Of a stretch of 64,000 bases of DNA, positions 33,481 to 45,225 are shown piece after piece. Source of the stretch: Heterobilharzia americana (Eukaryota; Platyhelminthes; Trematoda; Strigeidida; Schistosomatidae); the NCBI GenBank assembly GCA_944470555.2, contig OX104134.1, forward strand, positions 112,152,701-112,216,700, in the 5' to 3' direction. The translations under genes and the position numbers were made by a program. Position 1 is the first letter of the stretch; each line of letters starts with the position of its first letter. A model generated the notes under the pieces. It was not told where the DNA came from, searched no databases, and saw only the letters and a program-made list of their open reading frames with translations.

Positions 33481-35119
33481 GTAAGTGATTTTGTTTTTAA
33501 AAAATTTTAAATAAAAAACGTTATTACTGACAAGTATTCTATTTTAACTCTTCACAGTACTTTAAAACAAGGTTGAAGTCAGTATGAAATGAAGTGAACC
33601 CATCCAAGTACACTACCGAATTATTAGTACTTTGAGACTAATGAGTGGAACTTTCACGTAGTTCACTTATCATCATCCATATTTCAGTGTACTCATCGTA
33701 AAATGTTGTGTATCGGAGATGTTTAGTGTAAACCAGTGAATTACTTGTTTGGAATATAAAGATGCTGGAAAGCTTGCTTCAAAACCCAGGGACTTAGAAA
33801 TAAATCCCTCAGGATTCCATGATAAGTGTGGAAGCTAAGTGGTTCACATTGTAAAGGTGCATTATTATTTGACAGAGCAAGGCTTTTAGCATCCATTTTC
33901 AAATGATTTTCATTTCTGATAAATGAGAAAGTGGGTCACTCGATTTGTGCCCAAATATCTTTGGAAATGTTTTAAGTTTACATATATATTTAAAACGCTT
34001 TAATTCTGAATAATTGTCTGGTCAGATTGACATCAGATGAAGAACATGTGGAAAGCAGAATTAATAGACCAGCTATCTCATCCTTGCCTCGAAATTTCTG
34101 ACTTGTTCAGCAACTAAATCCACGACATTTAGGTCCTACAAGAAGAATTTTTCTACCGTTTAATTTACTCCTCGTATGAGTAAAACATTATAAGAAAATG
34201 TTCGCTCCACTTTGTTCACCACTATAAGCTTCTACTGCAGTATTTGAAATGCTACAATATTGACTTAAGTGTTATTTTAAAGCCTTAATCTCTCTTCCAG
34301 GATAACTGAGTCTGATAAAATCCAGGGGTTAATTCAGCATCTTCACGTCTTATGATGAACACTACCTATTGAACCACTGATTCAACTTATAATGTAATGC
34401 ATGTTTTCAGAAACCATACAATCCACTAACATGTAGTAAATTACTTTTCTTAGATAGTTTACAAGGCAGCTAATTGAATAACTTTTCATTTCTTATAAAA
34501 ACTCACTGTCCCAACACAATTTTCTCAAGCCTATAATCCGTTAGTTGAATGAAGTTCAGTTTATGAACAACTAACTATAGATTACATTGATGATGTGCAC
34601 TATATATGATAAAATATTTGGGTTGAAAAATGAAGATAAATGAATTCCAAACTGGTGGTCCAATATCAATATACTTCCTGTGAAACCTGAAGGTCCTAGC
34701 TATTGCTCGCTAGTTAACGTACCTAGAACCCATATATAACTACCACCCTAAGAAAATGCTAGCCACCAGTAATGAATATTGAAAAACTACGGGTGATATT
34801 GGATTGATCAAGTATATGAAAGCTAAAAACTAATTGGACCTGTGGATAAATCGTGAAGTAATCAGTGATTACGCCTGTAAATCCTCAAACACTAAAAGTT
34901 TAACCAGGCTATCATCAACTACCTGTATGGCAGATGTATTCTGGAAAAAAGTGGTAAATAGTAATGGGTTTCTTTTTCAATAGGTTTCAGACAGGACAGG
35001 GTACCAGAGTACATTTCCCACTAAAATTGGGCTCTAGTACTTACTTATTGCACCTAACAATAAAATGTCATTCACTAGTTACCCACGGTAACATCCTTAT
35101 ATACTTTATGTATTGCTCT

Positions 35120-35151
<32 letters not shown>

Positions 35152-35867
35152 GAGCATCTCAAAAAGAACATAAGAAACTATGAAATATCTGTTCCGTCGT
35201 TAATTCAAGACAGACTTTACTATGTGTTTATGATTAGACACATTATCCTTATTATTTGTATTACACTTGGTTTACCAATTCAGTCATTATATGAGGTGTT
35301 TTACTCTTTGTCATCGAGTTCTTAACAAATCAACTCAATTCTCGCCTAAATCTGAGTAAAATTAGCATTTTTATCTAGAAATAAGAATATGAATTTGATT
35401 GGGTGCTCAATTATTCTGTGACCCGATGTAGTGTAAAATGAACATAGTGGACAAAAGTTGGAGTGGGAGATAGAGAAAAGTAATGGAGAACGGATTTATT
35501 GACTATAGGATTTATACTATTCGAAGTATATATATTCATTTCTCTACCTCTTGTGACAGATTTCACATTTATGAATATACTTAAGATGCTAATGAAGTGA
35601 TTGTTTGTTCTGGTGTCTTCATTTTGTAATTGTGAATAAGAACTCATGTTTGACTCTTGTAAGGTAAACGCATAATTCAGTGTTGATGTTATATTTACAC
35701 TTGTGATCAACGGTATTAGTAACTTGTTCTAATTGATAAGTTTTCAAAGCCAAAAAGCTAACTCCTCTTCCCCATATGATGCTGACATATTATTTTGTTG
35801 TTTCCTCTGATGAAGTGATATTTTTGTCATAACATACTGTTTTCATTTATTTTCCATTGTTTTCTAG
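33481..35867 (+). other. homeobox intron 2
   Basis: An AT-rich intron of 2.4 kb bounded by GTAAGT and TTTCTAG. It holds a (TGT)n run at 35120-35152. CCAATATCA near 34660 and TGATATTGG near 34795 form the ends of a possible small foldback of about 140 bases, which is weak. Nothing else recognised. Confidence 0.55.
35120..35152. repeat. (TGT)n microsatellite
   Basis: About eleven TGT/GTT triplets in homeobox intron 2. Confidence 0.95.
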
Positions 35868-37006
35868 GTATCTCTTTGACGGGAGTTCTTTCTGGTAATG
35901 TAGCTAGCTTACATGGCAATTCTGGACATTTAGGACACACAGTTGTGGGCAACCCAGCCTTAATTAACTTTATTTCAGGGAACAAATCTCCCATGCAATC
36001 CAGTGTGACACTGACTTCAGCAAACGCAGCACGTTTATTGAATAGTCTCACAACATCAACAGGAACCAATGTATTACCTATGGCAAACAACGGGTCCATC
36101 AGCACTAATGTAAGTGTGTGTGGTGGTACTTTATTGGGAGCAGCTAGTTTACCTAGTGGAGCAATCAGTCTTTTAGATCCTCAACAAGCGTTATTCGCTG
36201 CTGCTGCCGCTGCTGCTGCTCAAAATATCCAAAGACCGGGCGCCATACAGAATGCTGTAAACCAGATTGCCTTGGCTAATCTTAAAACATCGAATGCTGG
36301 TGGAAGACATATTGGTACAAGTACTCCAGTAATTGGTCTTTTGGATCCACGTGCTGCTCTCCAGTTGCGTGTTGCAGATGCATCATCAACAGTATCTACT
36401 ATTTTGACATCTGCCAGTTTATCTAACTGTTTTAATAATGCCACTTACTCTCATACATTAGAAAATGATCAAACCGAAACACAAGTTAACGACTCAACTC
36501 GAGGTATAACAAGTGAGACGGACTTAAATCATACAAGTGAGCTTGAAACGGGTTCGAATTATGAAGATCAAATGGATGAAGAGTGGGAAGCAGAACAAGA
36601 TGAAACATGCTCAGTCCATAGTGGTCCACAACATTTATGTTCTAAACAGAATGATAGGATTTGCGACAAAACTAGTGGAGATTCAGAATCTCCAAGCAAA
36701 TCAGACCAGAAAGGTGAAACTATTCTAAAAACTGACATTTCATGCAGCTTGTTACCGGATCTAGTAATAAACGGTTCTCAGGTTCAGCTAGAACAAGTGG
36801 TGCAAGCTCGTCAGGTGGTAGGCGTGGTTTATCATCGTTTAAACGATCCAAATAATCAACAACAATTACGTCCACATCGACAGAACTTTACACCAACCCA
36901 GAACCGAATATTAACTGAGTGGTATCAGTTGCATCAAGCAAAACCTTACCCGTCTACTGATGATACTAAGGAACTGGCAAATATATCCGGTTTGAGTTAT
37001 TCACAG
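35868..37006 (+). CDS. homeobox gene, exon 3 (Ala run, acidic region, first three quarters of homeodomain)
   Basis: The acceptor TTTCTAG ends at 35867. The single base left from exon 2 plus GT makes a Cys codon, then ISLTGVLSGN. The donor GTATGT starts at 37007. In order: a Gly/Asn/Ser-rich part; an alanine run (about 36197-36220) within LLDPQQALFAAAAAAAAQN; a second LLDPRAAL; an acidic stretch QMDEEWEAEQDE (about 36570); and from 36866 homeodomain positions 1-47 of a 63-residue type. RQNF with Phe8, ILTEWY (helix 1), the extended loop HQAKPYPS, ELANISGLSYSQ (helix 2 and the start of helix 3). Spacing from Phe8 to the Trp of WF in exon 4 is 43, three more than a typical homeodomain, which defines the TALE loop extension. 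Confidence 0.85.
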
Positions 37007-37192
37007 GTATGTTTCATCAATGAAATTTTAGAATTTTAAAAACTGAAATTTTATTGACAGTGAACAGTAACAACTGATTTTTCACCTTTAATTCGAAATT
37101 TTTCAGAAAAATAATCTTTGAACATAAACGCAATGCTTCTTCTATTGTCTAACAAAGAATAGATAACACTTCAGTTATAGATATGGGATGTC

Positions 37193-37330
37193 TATAAAGA
37201 CCACTTTAGCACCCATTGAAATAACCTTTTTAATTAGATATTTATGAAAAACTATCTTCCCAACCTAAACAAAGAAACCTAATTGGTTATTTCAGCAGTT
37301 GCTAGGGTGGCCGTTGGAGTAACTCTAAGT
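37193..37330. repeat. MITE family M copy
   Basis: The right arm GAAACCTAATTGGTTATTTC then GTTGCTAGGGTGGCC and GAGTAACTC is well preserved. The left arm (CCACTTTAGCACCCATTGAA then ATAACC) is its diverged inverted complement. Total about 138 bases. Confidence 0.65.
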
Positions 37331-39261
37331 ATGCAAATGTAAATCAATCTATCCTTTGAAACTACAGTGTTATTTGATTTGATTTCAACTTCATTGGTCT
37401 TATCCGCAGATTGAGTTAAAAAATTTCCTCCTGTAAATCTGACTAGTTGACTGTTTGTCTGGAATATCTCACGGCTTAGCAACAAAATTTTGTCTGTCGC
37501 TATCAATCATACACTGTTGGTGCTTGAAAATATATTTCTGTATTTGAATGAGCAAAACAGATGGTGAGTAATCTCACATACCATATCAGTCATGACCCCA
37601 AAATCTAAAGGCATTTTATAGGCACTCTGATAATTGTTGAGACCACCAGACTGTTTGTATGTGGTCCTTTGTGAACACGTTAGGTTAGCTACAGGGTGCC
37701 AATCTAATAAAAAGTATGTTCTTACGCTGAATCACGTATGTTTAGATGAAATCTCTGTTTTTGTGCGAATGCATTTATTTGTGCCTCATATTCCTCCCAC
37801 TTTCCCAGCGTCTAGACGTGCTTAACTCATTTAATCTATCCATACTTGTATGTGTGTAGGTTTAGTGTACATCCGTTTCAGTTAAATTTCACTGAATTCA
37901 ATCTCTGACCTGAAATAGTGAGTGGGATGGCAATCTCTGAGGGCTTACAACAACACAACAATTTTTATTGTTAACACACTAGACTTGTTTCGGTGGTACT
38001 CAGTGCGGCATTACCCTAAGTTTAGGTCAATAGATATGTGCTCGTTTTCTCATACCTAAGATACCAGAACACACCTACACACACAATCAAGGTAGTAATG
38101 GATAAACAAACATATAGGAATGCACATAAATGTGCATGAACAGTTCCTGTAATCTTTCAATCCCTTTTGCCCTACTCTTAGTATGCCTGTTTTAGAGTGC
38201 ACACAACTAGCAGACTTATGTCCAACTGTTGTTCAATCGATTTATTTTAAACTTCCTTTCATCGTATAGACTTCCAAAAAAGCACACTAATCTCCTATCT
38301 TTCATGCCTCAACGGCCTAGGTTTTTTTATAGGTCAGATGCTTATTCGGTCATCTTCTTTGTGCCCATTTACGCCTACGCCCAATAGTTTCTCTAATTCT
38401 GTTTGTAGGCTTGAGGTGCATTTTACAATCAATGAAGCAAAAAAAAGAAAAACACATTTGTAGCTGCCAATTCCTGGGATATAATAAAGAGGCGAGTATA
38501 TGTGATATGAAGAAACAGAAGAATGAAAATGGGACAGATAAAATGCCTATTTCCAAATAAGATTAGAGCAGCCTTTCAAACAAAAATATAAAATAATGAA
38601 AGCATAGTTTTAAAAGTGCATTATTATCATCAGTAGAGAGGTAAACAGTGATGTGTAAAGTTTACTTTCACTGTATTTTCATCTAGCTCTAGTTTGTAGG
38701 TAGCATTTATTACAAATGGAATCAGCTACCAAGGGATCATCGAAAAACAAAAATGCCTGATTACTGTTTTATAGTGATACCAATGCTTCAGAATACTAAC
38801 TTCTTAAGTCTACTGATTTTTCATAACAGTAAAATATTAGCATTTATTATCTGTTCACAAATTCTCTACATATTCTAGATATGTAACTCACTTGAGTAAA
38901 TGGTTGGAACCCTATCACACATGCACACTGATCAATATGCTTTGCAGATGATGTTCAGTTAGTTTGATCACTTACTAGCATGCTTCTTTGGTTCTGTTTA
39001 TTAGTTGACCACTCACTACCTTACCTCAATCAATATTTGAACTCCATAATAATAGTGATTTGTATTCTTGTTATTATAGCAGAAATCGTTCTGATATCTT
39101 CATTGAACATTGGAAAATGTACCATCTGTAAAAAGGGTACACATAGTGTGTAACGTGTACAACCAGCCAATGAGAGTGACAACAGTGTTTTTTCCCCAAC
39201 CAATTCAAGTAATCCTTCTCGATCAAAATTTTTCACCCAGATATATCAGTAACATTATAGA

Positions 39262-39393
39262 GTAACTTTAAAGGCCACCCTAGCAACAACTGTAATAACC
39301 AATTACACTTTATGAAAACCTGCCCTTCTGGCTGAAATGAAGAAACCTAATTGGTTATTTCAATCGTTGCTAGGGTGACCTTTAAATTCCCCC
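39262..39393. repeat. MITE family M, best-preserved copy
   Basis: The left arm GTAACTTTAAAGGCCACCC then TAGCAACAACTGTAATAACC is mirrored by the right arm GGTTATTTCAATCGTTGC, TAGGGTGACCTTTAAA. The inverted arms are about 50 bases each with a short spacer, 132 bases in all, and no coding capacity. A target-site duplication could not be fixed with confidence. Confidence 0.75.
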
Positions 39394-40740
39394 AACATTA
39401 TACGCCTATAAAATTAGGAAAAAAACTATTGGTTTACATATTGAATGTATGCGGTTTACCGTGTTTAACTTTTAAGAAGCACTAAACTTATAGTCATCTA
39501 AGGGAAACTGATATGAAATATATGCGTCCTTCAGTGAATTCGTTAAGCTATAAGTTATATTCGGCTAACATAATGGAATGGTAGTCTGATCTTAGTTTAA
39601 AGGATGTATATAGTGTATTCACACTATAACCTGCTTATCACTTTTGGGAAAAACATAATAATTTGATGAATTCATTGTAAAGGCTAGTCACATAAGTTAC
39701 ATTTGTATTAAACGATGCCGACTACATGTCATGTGTATAAAGAAGAGGAAGTTCTGATCTGTTACATGTAATTGTTTACTATGGTTTTCTTCCTCGCCAT
39801 GTTGCTGAATTCACATATATATTATATCGAATAAATAAAACACTTCTTCCGCAGTAGATTCTTAATGAACAATAATCAATCATAGAGTTCTAACTTTTTT
39901 ACTCAATTTTAGTGTCTTTCTGAAAACCAGTTCATTTAAGTTTTGCAATTTACGCAGTATTATGCATATGACAATGCTTATAATTGGAGGCTAGTAAGAT
40001 TCAATAATTTATAAGTATATGAAGGGGGATAGTCTCACATAGAGGGAAGGAGGGAGAGAGAAGGGAAGAAAAAGAGAAGAAGAAAGGAATGAAAAGATAG
40101 GAGTGAATGTTTAGGAAAAGATGGGTAAACCTTTTTTGTTGAATGGGGGAGATGGAATAAAATAATAATATGGTGTCAACTCTCTTACCTTTAATTTTAT
40201 TAGATTATTTTAAAAAAGATTGATCGTTGATCGAAATCACTTTATTCATGTCTGGTGTATTATGAAAGATAATTAAGGAAATTTGTTTTTACTTGACAGT
40301 TGACCAGATTTTGATAATACCACCTACTTCTCATAGTTTACACTAATGGGATTATTCATCCAAAACTTTTGCCTTTTTTAAGGTCATACTTGTAGTGGAT
40401 GATGACCATTGTTTATTAATAGGAACTCTGCCAGGCCGTAAAAGCCTGTGTACCTTAAGTAACGATAAACCAATGATCGAGGCCTTCTTGTTTAACTCTC
40501 TGACTTTTAAACTTAAGTATTTGGATTTAGTTTATGTAGAAAAAACACCAAGTGACTCCACTACATTTACTTATTGAGCCTTTACTTTTTAAGTTCAGTG
40601 GTCCAGACTAATTCTCTGTAAAGCGCTTGAAAACTGGTAGAATTAATATTCACTAAAATTAACATTCACTACCTCTCTGTAGAACGCTTAATGGAAACAT
40701 GAATGCACTTCAAATCAATCTTATTTTTGCATTTACTCAG

Positions 40741-41748
40741 GTGAAAAAGTGGTTTGCCAATAAGCGTGCACGTTCTACATCCAGTGGTCTCCCGAAGCCT
40801 ACGCCCCCATTAGCACCTGACTCATCTACAGATCCTTCAGCTGCTGCAGCTATTGTGGCAGCAGCTGTGGCCGCTGCAACTTCAGCAGTTGCAGATAGTG
40901 GCAATGTTATAACATCCACGCCCACAACTACAGTGAACACCCCTTCCAATGTTGCTACAATTGCTGCTAGTATTAGTGATAGTGATGCCGCCTTGTCTCT
41001 CCAACCATTTCTGCTCAAACCAAAACCACTTTCATTCACATCGCAACCGTATGCAGATTTGAGTATCCCTAAAACTGAAAATGAGAATGAAACAGAATTT
41101 GTATCCAGTCTCATTTCATCTCATTTACAAATTAACCAAGAATGTATTAAAACTGTATTATTGTCAACATCTAATTACAATAGCACCACAAGTAACGATA
41201 ATTTAGTGGAAACTTCGAAAGTAGATGGTGAAGATGAAGTGATGAATATCCCATTGGAAGATAATTCAATAGCATCCGATGACAGTCAGGAAAACAACGA
41301 CAATCAAATGATTCTGATAAATAATTCGATAAATCCTTCTGATTCTGTATGTTACTCCGCTTCATCACCACCTACACTGCATGTTCATATTAACCATAGA
41401 CTGAATTCTCCAACTAATCGTTTAGACACATTATCATCGCCTTCATCCTCCTCATCCTCCTCCTCCGCGTCATCATCTTTATCAGATGCAGAATATAATA
41501 AACAGCAAAAAACAAACAAAACACCGCCAGAAAAACAGATTAAAGAAGGCATCGAAATAAAATCTGTTACATGTGAACACGAGTCTGTTTTAATTATAAC
41601 TGAAGAAACGAACAGCAATACTTCGGATTGTTCATCAGCTCCGACGATTACAAATTTGACAATTAAAGATTTTTCAGCTATTGCTACTGATACAAATACA
41701 ACGAATGACAACAATGATCGTGGTATTGCACAAAAAATAAATGTATAA
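40741..41748 (+). CDS. homeobox gene, last exon (homeodomain recognition helix and C-terminus)
   Basis: The acceptor TTTACTCAG ends at 40740 and the exon continues in phase 0 with VKKWFANKRARSTSS, completing helix 3 of the homeodomain (Trp48, Phe49, Ala50, Asn51, Lys52, Arg53 in standard numbering). Asn51 and Arg53 contact DNA in known homeodomains; residue 50, which tunes specificity, is Ala as in Iroquois and Mohawk proteins, while NKR resembles PBC proteins. Downstream lie alanine-rich stretches (AAAAIVAAAVAAATSAVA), an acidic region, a serine run (about 41435-41480, from a TCC/TCA repeat) and an Asn/Thr-rich tail ending in QKINV and TAA at 41746. The intron falls just before helix 3 residue 45. 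Confidence 0.9.
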   Translation: MKKWFANKRARSTSSGLPKPTPPLAPDSSTDPSAAAAIVAAAVAAATSAVADSGNVITSTPTTTVNTPSNVATIAASISDSDAALSLQPFLLKPKPLSFTSQPYADLSIPKTENENETEFVSSLISSHLQINQECIKTVLLSTSNYNSTTSNDNLVETSKVDGEDEVMNIPLEDNSIASDDSQENNDNQMILINNSINPSDSVCYSASSPPTLHVHINHRLNSPTNRLDTLSSPSSSSSSSSASSSLSDAEYNKQQKTNKTPPEKQIKEGIEIKSVTCEHESVLIITEETNSNTSDCSSAPTITNLTIKDFSAIATDTNTTNDNNDRGIAQKINV

Positions 41749-43636
41749 ACAATGGGACTGTAACATTAGAAACCAATTAAATTAGTATCGAAAACAAAAG
41801 TGCGTCTTCCATAGAAGTATGTTTGTAGTTAGAATAGTGAAAAGGGTGACTGAATTCTTTTGAACAAGACAATCCCATTTTAAGCTTCACTTTTTTCTGC
41901 TTCATCTTTCTATTTTCCTTCATCATTTCGACATTTATTTTGTTCTGTAAGTTGAGTTATTTATACGAAGTGCCTTGTTTATTTATCTGTTTGATTATTA
42001 TTCGTTCATACTCTGCACAATCTTGCTGGTTGCTTTAGTTTCACAAGAAGAGACAACATTTCCTTGTCTGTCTATTTTTTTCCCCACAGTGAAGTTATTT
42101 TTGGTGTGAACAAAATATGTATGCTATAAAGTTTTTTTACATAAAACGAGATGTCAGTCATTTGTTTACAGTTTTAACCGAGAAACAAACTTGTTTACCA
42201 CATACTCTGCTGATAAATTATTCCTCAAGATATTTTAATGATGTCAGTATACTGCTGAACAAGTGGCAAAGTAAATTACAATTGTCGTTGATATTACTCA
42301 AATGAATCTTTATTATGTTTATTGATCTGCCAACTCACCTACCTATCAATCTGCAAAATGAAATTGCATGAACTTATTTGTGTATTTGTTTTTTATCCCC
42401 TCTCCGGCTTAAATTTTTTTCTTTTGTTGTTTCATATAATATTTTAGTGATTTCGTAAAGTGTTTGACGGAGATTACTGCTTGAAGTGAATTACTAATTT
42501 TCTAGTTATGTTGTTTTAATACTTCAAGTATTTTTGAATAGTGGGAGTCAACGTTTCATCAAATCTATTTCAATGATAAATTACAATGGCAATTTGATTA
42601 TAAAGCTTATTAAGTTGAATCAGTACCAACCCTTATTTGTACATAAAATTTCCAATTAATCTGGGAAAATACTTTTAAATTTAGTGTATGTATTTATCTT
42701 CCTAAGACATAGTTAAACCCATTTATCTTTGGTTTAAGTTGATGCTGGATCTCTAAATAATATTATCATCATCATGATAAAAAAAACAGCATAAAATAAA
42801 CTTGCTACATGTCAATAAAATCAATGATATTGGTAATTTTGTCCAATATACTCTTCTAATGATGTTATTTATTGTTTCCTTTGGAAATTATTGACGTAGT
42901 GATCGTAATTGTTGTTTCTTTCCTCTTGATCTAAATCTCACTATTCGTTTATCTGTATTATGAATGCAAATTCTGCTGTCAAGTTGTATTTTTTAGTGAT
43001 ATAATATACATAAAAATGAATAAATTTTAAACACTTTGTTTTTCATGCCAAGCGATCTTTAAGTAGACTGAAATGTACAAAATTAGCAACCGTTGTCCCA
43101 GCTTCTTACTAAAATTATGGTAAAGAAGTTCAGTAATATAAAATTTCTCCTTGAAACTAGGCTTTTCAGGGATATTAATGTCTAGGCATGTTCTGTGCAT
43201 GAATTGGTCACTTTGTTACCATGTTAGAGCTGATGCATATTTGACCATTAATTTGATGAAACTACTCACTATATTCGGCATACTTATCATATTATGCTGA
43301 TACATTAATATCATAAAGAAGAGGGTGAGGTATACTTTTAAATTTACATAGAGATTTCGACCAAAATCCAATGTACTTAATAAACTGGTCAGATTTAGAC
43401 ACTGAAGAAATTGACCTAATCTGGATTCATTGTTGATGATAATGGTCTGCAGCAAGTCACTACAAGGGTTGGTCTACATACGGTGAATAATAGTTTTATT
43501 TCATCCTATAAACGAAAGTAAATTTTGACAATCATAGGATGATTTTCTGCTTGAACCATGTCGTTTTGTACAATACAGTTTACCGTCGAATATAAAGTCG
43601 TAGATTTATAAAGTAATTGAATATTTCAACACTGAT
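41749..43636 (+). other. homeobox gene 3' UTR and downstream DNA
   Basis: AT-rich sequence following the stop. AATAAA polyadenylation signals occur at 42795-42800, 42814-42819 and 43019-43024, so the transcript most likely ends between about 42820 and 43050. Beyond that no gene is recognised up to the repeat at 43637. Confidence 0.5.
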
Positions 43637-43637
43637 G

Positions 43638-43712
43638 ATGAATAGTGGCTAGCAGTGGAATCCGAGATGTACGTTTTGTTCTTTTTAAGACTTCCCAGCC
43701 GGACGTACCTGC
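43638..43712 (-). ncRNA. decayed hammerhead ribozyme motif with intact stem I
   Basis: On the minus strand: GTCCGG, CTGGGAA (core altered), GTCTTAAAAAGAAC, AAA in place of GAA, ACGTACAT, C and TCGGAT. Stem I GTCCGG/TCGGAT still pairs at all six positions (with G-U pairs) although both sides differ from the usual ATCCAG/CTGGAT, so both sides have changed together. Confidence 0.55.
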
Positions 43713-43814
43713 CTCTCAGTGAGTGACTTAGTGGCCTAGTAGACTACTTTCTGGCGTTTGAAGCGACGGGTCCCGGGTTCGTGTCTTAGTGGGAACAACA
43801 TCACACACTGAGAG

Positions 43815-43882
43815 GCAGGTACACCAAGCTGACGGGTATCAAATACGACGAAAGGGGCTTCTTAGATTCCACTGCTAGTCAC
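43815..43882 (+). ncRNA. decayed hammerhead ribozyme motif
   Basis: CTGACGG at 43829-43835 (last core A replaced by G), a 14-base stem II region with CAAATA, GAAA at 43850-43853, C17 position at 43861 and TTAGATTCCACTGC. Stem II and stem I pairing are both impaired, so activity is not expected. Confidence 0.55.
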
Positions 43883-43890
43883 TAGTCATC

Positions 43891-44774
43891 ATGAATTCCA
43901 AACTTCAGCTTTTTCCGCCATCATATATAGGAGGGACGAATGGATATAATGCAGGTAACAAAGCTGTCCACTCTATTTTTCCTTTGGCAAAACCAACTAT
44001 CCGACCGAATCTTGAATATAGCTTCTTTTGTTAAACTAACCACATCAAAAATTAAGCATCTATCTTGTGTTAATCTACTGTAGTCTCGCACTTCAAAAAT
44101 CACGGTGATGATAACAATTCAACCTGATCAAAATACTTTTATGTCTTTTTGTTTGTTTGAACGTAAAACACAGAATAGAAAACAGCTAGTACTGGGAGAA
44201 GACGAAAGTCTGTTGGTAGTAGCAATGATAACTACAATGGTAAGAGGAAATGTACTTTCTTCTGTTCAATCACATGATATTCATATTTTTCAACTCTGAA
44301 TTAAAGGAAAACCCTATGTGTTAATCCAATAATCTTAAGGTAACATACATTTTGGTTTTGTGATGCGCATAAGAGTGATCAGATAATAATAATGTTGTTT
44401 CTTACTTTCGGCCTTTTCATCCTTCCCTACCTCGTACATACACAAATACATAAACTAACAAACATGATGATATTTCTGAATATTAAGTAATGTGATCTAG
44501 CATATATGATGATCGACCATAATATAGTCCATTTGACCATTTCCTATTAGTTGATTCATGTAATAGTAAGTGATATGAATGAATGGATCATCCTTCTGTA
44601 AGTACGAATAAGTTTGTAAATGACTAAAGAAACAATCTCTTTCATAAACTAAACTCCCAGTTACGTCTATATCTTTTTACGTTACGGGATAGCAGAAGTT
44701 TGGTGACCCTAAAAACTTTATTTGCCACAAACTGGTATCAGTTTTGAGAAAAGCAAAGGATAAGGGTGCACTAG
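43891..44774. other. AT-rich sequence without recognisable gene
   Basis: Intergenic AT-rich DNA between the foldback element and a MITE. Open frames at 43921-44103 and 44105-44299 have no supporting features. Confidence 0.5.
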
Positions 44775-44915
44775 ATAACGCTTTGAGTGCCTCCGAAGGC
44801 CACTCTAACAACTACTGAAGTAACTAGTTTGCTTTCTCTTTCCACCTTCTCTACAGAAACATCCAAATTTAATTGGCTATTTCACTTGTTGTTAGGATGG
44901 CCTTTAGAGTTACGC
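44775..44915. repeat. MITE family M copy
   Basis: The left arm GAAGGCCACTCTAACAACTA then CTGAAGTAACTA and the right arm TAATTGGCTATTTCACTTG, TTGTTAGGATGGCCTTTAG, AGTTACGC are inverted complements with moderate divergence. About 140 bases, no coding capacity. Confidence 0.68.
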
Positions 44916-45144
44916 AGTGGTTTCATCCTGTCACGAGGTCCAATACCTTTTTAAGAGAAAGATATTCAAGCATCTCAATAGGAGTTCACACTAGCTAGGG
45001 CTAACAAAGTATTTTGTGATGGTTGATAGAAGTATAAAACAAGATTTTAAGTCGTTCCAAATGGTTAGTAGTTGATAAAAGTCAAAAGAACTAACCAATG
45101 AACTCGCGTACATTGTTTTAAAGTCTGACAAGATCAGTTTGACA

Positions 45145-45225
45145 TTAATAATGGATAGTGGCTAGCAGTGAAATCCAGAATAAGTGTTTCATCCCATTTC
45201 AGACTCACCAGAGGCCAATCAGTTC
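45145..45225 (-). repeat. truncated Smalpha-like hammerhead remnant
   Basis: On the minus strand: CTGGTGA (consensus CTGANGA with A6 to G), GTCTGAAATGGGAT stem II, GAAACACTTATT and CTGGATTTCACTGCTAGCC. Stem II and the flank after the cleavage position match the family; upstream stem I and the tRNA-like head are absent or unrecognisable. Confidence 0.5.

Larger units (their letters stand above)
37007..40740 (+). other. homeobox intron 3 (splits the homeodomain)
   Basis: A 3.7-kb intron from GTATGT to TTTACTCAG. It contains two MITE family M copies (37193-37330 and 39262-39393) and a purine-only tract at about 40041-40104 (AG-rich, over 60 bases with almost no pyrimidines). The remaining sequence is AT-rich without recognisable content. 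Confidence 0.6.
43637..43890. repeat. two-headed hammerhead foldback element
   Basis: About 250 bases. GTACCTGCCTCTCAGTG at 43705-43721 is the exact reverse complement of 43806-43822. Outside these, each end carries a hammerhead-like unit pointing outward and finishing in GGATTCCACTGCTAG (left end on minus) or AGATTCCACTGCTAG (right end on plus). Between them is a tRNA-like middle with GAAGCGACGGGTCCCGGGTT and TTAGTGGGAACAACATC. The plan is the same as at 23793-24080, which supports a real element type rather than chance. Confidence 0.7.

Noticed and set aside
34660..34800. Small transposon with CCAATATCA/TGATATTGG ends
   Set aside because: Only nine bases of inverted ends, no second copy in the window and no target-site duplication; could be chance.
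40395..40577. Additional homeobox exon between exons 3 and 4
   Set aside because: The phase-0 junction from SYSQ directly to VKKWF restores a complete homeodomain; inserting this frame would break helix 3.
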